Source: Clostridia bacterium (GTDB lineage Bacteria; Bacillota; Clostridia; HGM11514). Taken from it: DNA of 5,097 nt. A model generated the notes under the pieces. It made no database searches and was not told the DNA's origin. It saw only the letters and a list, made by a program, of their open reading frames with translations. Every line of letters starts with the position of its first letter. The stretch's first letter is position 1. The stretch is from positions 1 through 5,097 of the forward strand of contig CAAENE010000066.1 of NCBI GenBank assembly GCA_900757255.1, read 5' to 3'. Below are positions 1-5,025 of the stretch, in pieces. A program made the position numbers and the translations under genes.

Positions 1-1122
1 AGACGTTTGTGCTTCAGCTTCTCCTAAACGCAGGGTATCAAACCGCATATTTCCGGAGACGCCCGAAGTAGAAAGGCGCAGAACATTCACGCCTTGTTTG
101 AGTTCAAAGATGCCGGCAATATCCCAGCGTTCTTCATAATCCTTGGTTTGAGATGCCTGAAATGTCTTTTTATCGCCGCCGTTTATCTGCGCAATTACCG
201 TTTCCGGCATTTTAAATTTATTCCCTAATTCTATCTGATAGGTTCCGGCTGTTTCTACATTGAATTTAATATCAATAAACTTGCTTGAATTAACCAAATA
301 ATAAATCCGCCATTCATCAAAGGTCAGCCCGCCGGCTTGTGTAATACTGGTATTCAGAGATGGTACCAGAGTTCCAGCCTGTTCTCCCTCTGTATATACA
401 ATTGCCTCGTTTGGTCCTACATTTCCCTGACCTTTATAATACAGCTTCCCATCGTTTCCGGCGACTCCGTTCAAATACCCGATTGCAGGAGATGCTGACG
501 GGGTTTCACTTACTTGCGTGCTCGGAGTGGTTTCAATACTCGGAGATACCTCCGGTGTATGATCTGCGGTAATGCGGATGGTATCAAGACGCATATTGCC
601 GCCGGTTCCCTCCGGAGTGGTAATTGTCAGCGTATTGACGCCCGCGGTTAAATCAAAGGTACCTGCAATATCCCATCTTGGTTTATAGTCAGCAGTTTGC
701 GTATCGGTATCAAACGTCACTTTTTCGCTGCCGTTTACCTGCATTGACGCTTTTGCCGGCATTTTAAAATGGTTTCCCATTGCTATTTGATATGTACCGG
801 CTGTTTCTACAGCTATTTTTACTTCCATCACGACAGTTGAATTTGTACTATAATACATTCTCCATTGGCCCAGCGTCAATCCGGCAATTTCATTGATACT
901 TGCATTTTCAGAAACGGTTGTTCCAATACCTGTGACATTGACTGCCTCTCCCTCTCCCACAGGGCTGATGCCTTTGTAGTAGATGCTGCCGTCATTTCCC
1001 AATTGTCCAATCAAGGCCTTTTCCGCAGGGGCTCCCAATACCATCCCGCCAAAACCGGAAAAAACCTGCAGTAATAAGATAGAAATCAACACTACAGCAA
1101 TACTTTTCCTGTTTTTCCTCAT
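1..1122 (-). CDS. Secreted protein with two tandem CBM6/CBM35-like carbohydrate-binding units (3' end missing)
   Basis: The minus-strand frame stays open from the ATG at 1122 to the left edge (374 codons, no stop), so only the N-terminal part is present. The start has a near-perfect Shine-Dalgarno, AAGGAGG at 1131-1137, 8 nt upstream. Residues 1-33 form a signal peptide: basic RKNRK, a hydrophobic core at about 8-30, and possible signal peptidase sites after LGA or APA. The mature part holds two homologous units (residues 39-184 and 219-366) joined by a Thr/Ser/Pro linker (about 187-213). Each unit ends with the pattern VETAGTYQI, then W(D)IAG-F-L-GVN-L, then GNMR-DT-R, which resembles the galactose-binding-like beta-sandwich of CBM6/CBM35 domains. 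Inference: an extracellular carbohydrate-binding protein, or the front of a larger glycoside hydrolase or cell-surface protein whose catalytic or anchoring part lies beyond the edge. No catalytic domain is visible. The gene is divergent from the AraC regulator gene. Being a secreted protein is well supported; the CBM assignment is by pattern only. Confidence 0.85.
   Translation of the reverse strand, partial: MRKNRKSIAVVLISILLLQVFSGFGGMVLGAPAEKALIGQLGNDGSIYYKGISPVGEGEAVNVTGIGTTVSENASINEIAGLTLGQWRMYYSTNSTVVMEVKIAVETAGTYQIAMGNHFKMPAKASMQVNGSEKVTFDTDTQTADYKPRWDIAGTFDLTAGVNTLTITTPEGTGGNMRLDTIRITADHTPEVSPSIETTPSTQVSETPSASPAIGYLNGVAGNDGKLYYKGQGNVGPNEAIVYTEGEQAGTLVPSLNTSITQAGGLTFDEWRIYYLVNSSKFIDIKFNVETAGTYQIELGNKFKMPETVIAQINGGDKKTFQASQTKDYEERWDIAGIFELKQGVNVLRLSTSGVSGNMRFDTLRLGEAEAQTS
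25..468 (-). repeat. Protein repeat unit 2 of the secreted protein (residues 219-366)
   Basis: This is the second unit, matching unit 1 throughout: GNDGKLYYKG, WRIYY, VETAGTYQI, KFKMP, RWDIAG, GVN-L and GNMRFDTLRL. It is preceded by the Thr/Ser/Pro linker encoded around 484-564. A short Glu/Ala/Gln stretch follows to the window edge, which could be the start of another linker and a further domain. Confidence 0.8.
571..1008 (-). repeat. Protein repeat unit 1 of the secreted protein (residues 39-184)
   Basis: This is the first of two homologous units of about 147 residues. It opens with the motif GNDGSIYYKG, then a WRMYY strand, VETAGTYQI, HFKMP, RWDIAG and finally GNMRLDTIRI. By eye about 40-45% of positions are identical to unit 2, with only small indels. 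The DNA is clearly less alike than the protein, so the duplication is not recent. The second half has the strand pattern of CBM6/CBM35-like domains; the leading NDG-YYKG segment is not something I can place in a named family. Confidence 0.8.
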
Positions 1123-1163
1123 TCTCTGTTCCTCCTTTTTACTTCTGCCATTTTTTGTACATC

Positions 1164-1192
1164 TTGCATTAAGGACAATATTATGATACAAT
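1164..1192 (+). promoter_or_regulatory. Candidate sigma-A promoter for the AraC-family gene
   Basis: TTGCAT (1164-1169) and TACAAT (1187-1192) are separated by 17 nt. The -10 matches consensus at 5/6; the -35 shares only TTG. Transcription would begin near 1199, leaving a leader of about 60 nt before the TTG start at 1260. The weak -35 would suit an activator-dependent or autoregulated promoter, which is inference. Confidence 0.4.
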
Positions 1193-1197
1193 ATTAT
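1175..1197. repeat. Direct repeat ACAATATTAT x2 in the divergent promoter region
   Basis: ACAATATTAT occurs at 1175-1184 and again, perfectly, at 1188-1197, separated by GAT (period 13). The second copy overlaps the predicted -10 of the AraC-family gene and the first lies in the spacer. It could be a pair of binding half-sites for a regulator, possibly the adjacent AraC protein, but the sequence is very AT-rich and binding is unproven. Confidence 0.5.
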
Positions 1198-1217
1198 TGG
1201 TAAAAAAGTAATGCTTT

Positions 1218-1246
1218 TTCATAAGATAGACTTGTAAATTTGTAAA
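1218..1246 (-). promoter_or_regulatory. Candidate sigma-A promoter for the secreted repeat protein
   Basis: On the minus strand TTTACA (1241-1246) and TATGAA (1218-1223) are separated by exactly 17 nt, giving matches of 5/6 and 4/6 to the sigma-A consensus. The transcript would start near 1211 and have a leader of about 90 nt. The region is AT-rich, so chance matches are likely, and a TATCAT further downstream is an alternative -10. It overlaps the leader of the opposite regulator gene. Confidence 0.3.
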
Positions 1247-1255
1247 GTGGGTGAT
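1247..1255 (+). promoter_or_regulatory. Ribosome binding site that decides the AraC start
   Basis: The stretch AAAGTGGGTGAT at 1244-1255 matches the canonical AAAGGAGGTGAT at 10 of 12 positions. Its core ends about 8 nt before the TTG at 1260, which is good spacing. The in-frame GTG at 1251 lies inside this site, and the in-frame ATG at 1287 has no recognisable site upstream, so TTG 1260 is favoured. Confidence 0.55.
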
Positions 1256-1259
1256 TCGA

Positions 1260-2132
1260 TTGAGTAAAACATTTATACCTCACAAAATGTCCAACATCAT
1301 TACAATCAATAAGATTGCAACCATAAACTATTATGAATTTGACAAGGATTATAGCCACATCGGAGAAAGCCACAATTTTTGGGAAATGGTTTACGCGGAT
1401 AAGGGCGAGCTTTATGTAATGGCAAAAGATAAAGAGTATCAGTTAAAACAGGGGGAAGCATTTTTTCACAAGCCGAACGAATGGCATACCCTCCGCGGCA
1501 ATCATACAACCGCGCCCAATGTATTTATTATTACTTTTGTCTGCCATTCCCGCGCAATGGATTTTTTTAAAGATAAAAAAGTAAATATCCCCGCAAAACA
1601 CAGGCATTATATTTCTTCTATCATTTCAGAAACGATCGAAAGCTACGATACCACCTTAAAAAGCACTGTGTTTAAATATAAGAAAACAGTGCCCGTCGGC
1701 GGAGAACAGATGATACGCACCAGCTTGGAACAGCTCCTGATTATGCTCATCCGCTGTGATAAAAAGCAGGAAACACACGTTTATCTTCCATTTGAGGAAA
1801 GCATTGATAACGAAATCGCCAAAAAGGTACTTATGGTTTTGCATGAAAATATTTATTCCAATATAACTGTTGAAAAAATCTGTGAGACGCTTGGTTACAG
1901 TAAAACCCACCTGTCAAAGATATTTTTATCATGCAGCGGATATACAATAGGAAATTTTTATAATAAACTGAAAATTGAAGAAGCAAAGCGGTTGATTCGG
2001 GAAAACAATTATAATTTCAGTCAGATTTCTGACCTGCTTTCATTCAGCGATCCGCAGTATTTTTCTAAGGTCTTTCGCCGGTGCGAAGGAATGTCGCCCC
2101 GCGAATATTTCAATTCAGTGAAAATTGGATAG
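1260..2132 (+). CDS. AraC-family transcriptional regulator with N-terminal cupin domain
   Basis: A DNA-binding regulator of about 290 residues, the usual length for cupin-type AraC proteins. Residues about 20-95 form the sugar-sensing cupin: SHNFWEMVYADKGEL, the turn LKQGEAFFHKPNEWH, then a further beta strand ending in FITFVC-like sequence. Residues about 186-288 are the two helix-turn-helix motifs of the AraC domain. The first is around ITVEKICETLGYSKTHLSKIF and the second around ISDLLSFSDPQYFSKVFRR, followed by the family signature GMSPREY. The TTG at 1260 is chosen because a good Shine-Dalgarno sits about 8 nt upstream; GTG at 1251 would add three residues. The gene is divergent from the secreted carbohydrate-binding protein and convergent with the sugar-enzyme operon, so it probably responds to a sugar or glycoside and controls one or both. 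The effector is unknown. No truncation or missing motif is apparent. Confidence 0.93.
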   Translation: MSKTFIPHKMSNIITINKIATINYYEFDKDYSHIGESHNFWEMVYADKGELYVMAKDKEYQLKQGEAFFHKPNEWHTLRGNHTTAPNVFIITFVCHSRAMDFFKDKKVNIPAKHRHYISSIISETIESYDTTLKSTVFKYKKTVPVGGEQMIRTSLEQLLIMLIRCDKKQETHVYLPFEESIDNEIAKKVLMVLHENIYSNITVEKICETLGYSKTHLSKIFLSCSGYTIGNFYNKLKIEEAKRLIRENNYNFSQISDLLSFSDPQYFSKVFRRCEGMSPREYFNSVKIG

Positions 2133-2133
2133 A

Positions 2134-2165
2134 AAAAAGCCTTCCGATCAACCGGAAGGCTTTTT
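2134..2165. terminator. Strong bidirectional rho-independent terminator
   Basis: A perfect 13-bp stem (AAAAAGCCTTCCG at 2134-2146 paired with CGGAAGGCTTTTT at 2153-2165) encloses the 6-nt loop ATCAAC. It begins one base after the AraC stop codon. There are T runs on both strands (five on plus, six on minus), so it can end the AraC transcript and also the convergent minus-strand operon, whose last stop is about 100 nt away. Confidence 0.93.
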
Positions 2166-2261
2166 CATAACATTGAATGAATTGAAAAATCAAAAGAAAC
2201 ACATCATTACAGCCTCATGATGCCCAGCACCTGCACAAAAGGCATAAATATCTTAATGAAG

Positions 2262-3074
2262 TTATAAAAGTGACTTTAAATACTGTACGCTTTCTTTAAC
2301 CGCCTGCACATTGTCATCATCTGTTCCCTCATATTCGATAGACAATGCGCCGTTATAGCCATTCTCTTTCAAAATAGATACAATTTTCGGAAGGTCGACC
2401 TCTCCCTGCCCAATAATCGTACCTTCATATTTCTGACCGTCTATTGCAGCGTACCCAGTATCCGATTTCTTAAAATCTTTAAAATGAACCAGGGCAACGC
2501 GTTTGGCCAGCTTTGATACTGCCTGCACCGGATCGTCGCATACCAGCAGAAAGTTGCCGGTATCGGTTGTCGCCTTTAAAGCAGGGGAGCCAACAGCGTC
2601 TAAAATATCCAGTACCTGCTGGGATTTACCGGCAAACATGCCATGATTCTCGAGCGCAAGGGTAACATCCTTTTGCTCTGCATAGGAGGTGCATTCTTTA
2701 AATGAATCAACTATCATAGCAATCCCTTGCTCATAACTGTATTTATCAGTTGCATTTGCACAAAATACTCTGACAACATCTGTATCATAAGTTTTTGCAA
2801 TGTCAACCGCTTCCTTAATTTTTGCGATATTCGCTTTCCGCTCAGCTTCTTCGGCTACAAAATTATTGCTGGCGGAATAAGAGGAGACGGTCAGCGGTGA
2901 ATTTTTCAAAAAACTGCTGACCTGACGGTGAGTTTCGTCGTCTTTCATAAAATCACTTAACAGCTCTACCTGGTCAACCTGCATTTCTTCTAAAAGCCGC
3001 AAAACTTCTATCAGGCTGATTTGTTCGCTTTTGATCATCCTTTGGTAGCTCCAAAGACTTACACTGCTTTTCAT
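2262..3074 (-). CDS. Sugar phosphate isomerase/epimerase family TIM-barrel protein (second in operon)
   Basis: A 270-residue cytoplasmic protein of the xylose-isomerase-like TIM-barrel superfamily (AP endonuclease 2 fold), full length for the family. The expected metal and catalytic acids are in order: E142 in LALENHG, D171 in TTDTGNF, H197 in LVHFKDF, and E247 in LSIEYEG. The IIGQGEVDLPKIVSILKENGYNG segment before the last strand is typical of the group. Relatives carry out isomerisation, epimerisation or dehydration of keto-sugars and inosose; the substrate here cannot be read from sequence. The ATG at 3074 overlaps the stop of the upstream oxidoreductase gene as ATGA, and a near-perfect Shine-Dalgarno (GAGGTGATCC, 3076-3085) lies inside that gene's last codons. 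The two proteins are therefore translationally coupled. This is the last gene of the operon. It is only distantly similar to the other TIM-barrel protein in the window, so the two are unlikely to be redundant. Confidence 0.9.
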   Translation of the reverse strand: MKSSVSLWSYQRMIKSEQISLIEVLRLLEEMQVDQVELLSDFMKDDETHRQVSSFLKNSPLTVSSYSASNNFVAEEAERKANIAKIKEAVDIAKTYDTDVVRVFCANATDKYSYEQGIAMIVDSFKECTSYAEQKDVTLALENHGMFAGKSQQVLDILDAVGSPALKATTDTGNFLLVCDDPVQAVSKLAKRVALVHFKDFKKSDTGYAAIDGQKYEGTIIGQGEVDLPKIVSILKENGYNGALSIEYEGTDDDNVQAVKESVQYLKSLL

Positions 3075-4126
3075 AGGATCACCTCTTTACCGCATTTGGC
3101 GGATTCATAAACTGCATCTAAAATCTTCATCAGCTCAAGCCCATCCTCCGCCGGATTTCTGCATTCACAGCCGGTCAGGATACACTCGGCAAAATGTGCG
3201 ACTTCACGTTCAAAAATAGCATTAAAGACATTATTCGGCTCCTGAAAAACTGGAGTTACATCAGTCAGGTAATCGTATTTTTCCGAATAGAATTCCAATT
3301 TAGGCTCAATTTTCATACCGCCTTTTAATCCCTGCAAGTCAAGCGACAATACATCTTCCTTGATATGTGCGCTGAAGCTGACCTCAACGTTCAGCACAGC
3401 GCCGTTGTCAAAACGCACAAACGCAGTTGCAAAATCCTCAACATCACAGTCGCTGTTGGTATCCCTTGCCAGATAACGGTTGATTCCCTTGATATTCATC
3501 CGGCTGCCGATACCGGAGCTGGTCATACCGCTGACTGCAACTGCCTTAGGTTTGCCCATCAGATAGCGGGAAAGGTCGATCATATGAACCCCGAGGTCGA
3601 TCAGGGGGCCGCCGCCGGAACGTTTTTTATCGGCGAACCATCCGCAGGGATTTCCCGCACGGCGCACACACTGGGTCTTTGCATAATAAATATCGCCCAA
3701 TTCGCCATGATTGATGTATTCTTTGGCAATATCAGCGTTGATTCCAAACCGGCGGACAAAGCCGATCATTAATAGTTTGCCTGTTTCCTTTGCTGTTTTC
3801 AGCATTTGCTCTCCCTGCTTAGCGTTCATCGCCATAGGCTTTTCACACAACACGTTTTTGCCGGCTTTCAGAGCTGCAATTGAGATTTCCGCGTGAGTAT
3901 CGTTCCAAGTACATACGCTTACGCCGTCCAGTTCTTCCTTGTCAAGCATTTCCTGGTAATTCTTATAATATTTTTGCACGCCGTATTTTTCTGCAAAGGC
4001 TTTGACGCGTTCTTCGTTAATATCGCAGACCGCCGTTACCTCAACCTTATCGCATTTTTGATACGAATCCATATGCGTCGTTCCAATTCCGCCTGTTCCG
4101 ATGATACCAATTTTCAATTTTTTCAT
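3071..4126 (-). CDS. Gfo/Idh/MocA family NAD(P)-dependent oxidoreductase
   Basis: A 351-residue cytoplasmic dehydrogenase of typical family length. The N-terminal Rossmann fold shows the nucleotide-binding GTGGIG at residues 10-15 and an acidic residue at the end of strand 2 (D35 in AVCDIN), which usually favours NAD. The family EKP motif is at 95-97 (K96). The catalytic pair lies in GGGPLIDLGVHMIDL: D177 and H181 with K96 match the Lys-Asp-His set of the family. The C-terminal alpha/beta domain binds substrate. Members oxidise or reduce a sugar or cyclitol hydroxyl, as in inositol 2-dehydrogenase and glucoside 3-dehydrogenases. The start at 4126 has AAGGAG (4136-4141) 9 nt upstream. It sits 47 nt after the first TIM-barrel gene and overlaps the second by 4 nt, so the three form one operon. 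The oxidation product is probably passed to one or both TIM-barrel enzymes (inference). Specific substrate unknown. Confidence 0.93.
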   Translation of the reverse strand: MKKLKIGIIGTGGIGTTHMDSYQKCDKVEVTAVCDINEERVKAFAEKYGVQKYYKNYQEMLDKEELDGVSVCTWNDTHAEISIAALKAGKNVLCEKPMAMNAKQGEQMLKTAKETGKLLMIGFVRRFGINADIAKEYINHGELGDIYYAKTQCVRRAGNPCGWFADKKRSGGGPLIDLGVHMIDLSRYLMGKPKAVAVSGMTSSGIGSRMNIKGINRYLARDTNSDCDVEDFATAFVRFDNGAVLNVEVSFSAHIKEDVLSLDLQGLKGGMKIEPKLEFYSEKYDYLTDVTPVFQEPNNVFNAIFEREVAHFAECILTGCECRNPAEDGLELMKILDAVYESAKCGKEVIL

Positions 4127-4146
4127 TTTTACCGTCTCCTTATTTT

Positions 4147-4163
4147 AACAGTTTTTGACTGTT
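4147..4163. repeat. Short inverted repeat in the operon's internal gap
   Basis: AACAGT (4147-4152) and ACTGTT (4158-4163) form a perfect 6-bp inverted repeat with a 5-nt centre, located between the first TIM-barrel gene and the oxidoreductase gene just upstream of the latter's Shine-Dalgarno. It could form a weak hairpin that affects mRNA stability or relative expression. It is too weak to be a terminator, and could be chance. Confidence 0.35.
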
Positions 4164-4173
4164 TCAGATCTTG

Positions 4174-5025
4174 TTAAATTTTCTTCTTTAAAAAATCCAC
4201 TGCCATGCGGATATCCTGTTCCGGATTTTGACCCACTTCTCGTTCTATGGTCAAAAAGCCGTTATATCCGACTTCCCGCAATGCTGCAAGATAGCTGTCA
4301 AAATCAACGCTTCCCTCGCCCAGTGGAACCTCTCTAAAATATTCATTCACGTCCAGTTTGTCTTCAATATCTCCTGCAAACGTCCCGTAAATTTTTCTTG
4401 GATCGGTTTTTTGAAGCATAATACCGTCCTTTGCATGAGTATGTACGATATAATCCTTTAAGTTCCTGACAGCTCCCGGAATATCCTCTCCAATGACCAT
4501 TGCAAGGTTGGCCGGGTCAAAATTTACCCGAACAGCTCTGGCGCTCAAAGAATCCAAAAAGCCTTTTAAGACATGTGAGGGTTCCGGGCCGGTTTCAATT
4601 GCAAAATAAGCGCCTAACGAGTCACCGTAAGATGCCAATTCTTCACATGCTTCCGCCATAATTTTACGTGTATCTGTCATTTCGGGCGGAACGACCCCGA
4701 TATGGGTTGTAACGACATTCGCATGCAGTTCCAATGCCAAATCCATAATTCGCTTGGATTTTTCAATCTTCCAGCCGTTATCCTCCTTTATCTGAAATCC
4801 ATGTCCGCCCAAATCGCCGCAAATTGCCGATACTACCAGCCCGTTTGACTGTACCATATCGTTAAACTCCGCTATTTTGGCCGGCGTCATATTTTCCGGT
4901 GCGCATTCGCCGCGGCTGGCATAAACCTGGAATCCTTCCGCTCCGATTTCCTTTGCTTTTTGAATGCCCTCCTTTATGCCTGACCGAAAAGAATCAATCA
5001 TAACTCCAATTTTAAAATCACTCAT
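4174..5025 (-). CDS. Sugar phosphate isomerase/epimerase family TIM-barrel protein (first complete gene of operon)
   Basis: A 283-residue cytoplasmic protein of the xylose-isomerase-like TIM-barrel superfamily. The metal and catalytic acids expected for the fold are present: E144 in FAIETGPE, D170 in VNFDPANL, H195/H197 in IVHTHAKD, and E261 in LTIERE. The segment VPLGEGSVDFDSYLAALREVGYNG is characteristic of hydroxypyruvate isomerase / ketose epimerase-like members. The region ICGDLGGHGF (68-77) and the conserved TTHIGVVP (106-113) belong to a subgroup common in Clostridia for which I know no firm function. The ATG at 5025 is chosen because GGAGA at 5031-5035 lies 5 nt upstream. An in-frame GTG at 5058 and ATG at 5037 lack comparable sites and would add residues of low complexity unlike the family N-terminus. 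It lies upstream of the Gfo/Idh/MocA gene and probably acts on the same substrate or its keto product. Exact reaction unknown. Confidence 0.9.
   Translation of the reverse strand: MSDFKIGVMIDSFRSGIKEGIQKAKEIGAEGFQVYASRGECAPENMTPAKIAEFNDMVQSNGLVVSAICGDLGGHGFQIKEDNGWKIEKSKRIMDLALELHANVVTTHIGVVPPEMTDTRKIMAEACEELASYGDSLGAYFAIETGPEPSHVLKGFLDSLSARAVRVNFDPANLAMVIGEDIPGAVRNLKDYIVHTHAKDGIMLQKTDPRKIYGTFAGDIEDKLDVNEYFREVPLGEGSVDFDSYLAALREVGYNGFLTIEREVGQNPEQDIRMAVDFLKKKI

Noticed and set aside
25..1008. Possible CRISPR or DNA-level tandem repeat because of the repeated protein segments
   Set aside because: The similarity is at protein level over 147-residue units with diverged codons; there are no short identical repeats with regular spacers.
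360..1186. Several plus-strand open frames of 60-70 codons (360-572, 865-1074, 983-1186)
   Set aside because: They are antisense to the continuous minus-strand frame encoding the signal peptide and repeat units, whose homology between copies shows that frame is the coding one.
1203..1219. AAAAAG / CTTTTT hairpin in the divergent intergenic region
   Set aside because: The 6-bp stem is almost all A-T pairs around a 5-nt loop, too weak for a terminator, and expected by chance in such AT-rich DNA.
1306..1910. Minus-strand open frames inside the AraC gene (1306-1509, 1656-1910)
   Set aside because: They overlap the cupin and HTH coding sequence, which matches a known family, and show no recognisable motifs or ribosome binding sites.
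2207..2245. Minus-strand 12-codon mini-ORF in the gap between operon and terminator
   Set aside because: Too short, no Shine-Dalgarno at a suitable distance, and located after the last operon gene, so there is no reason to call it a gene.
3365..3772. Plus-strand open frame of 135 codons
   Set aside because: It lies wholly antisense to the well-supported Gfo/Idh/MocA gene, has no ribosome binding site, and its residue pattern is that of a shadow frame.
3711..4461. Plus-strand open frames at 3711-3896, 3893-4177, 4155-4337 and 4228-4461
   Set aside because: They are antisense to the oxidoreductase and TIM-barrel genes, overlap one another, and have no supporting features.
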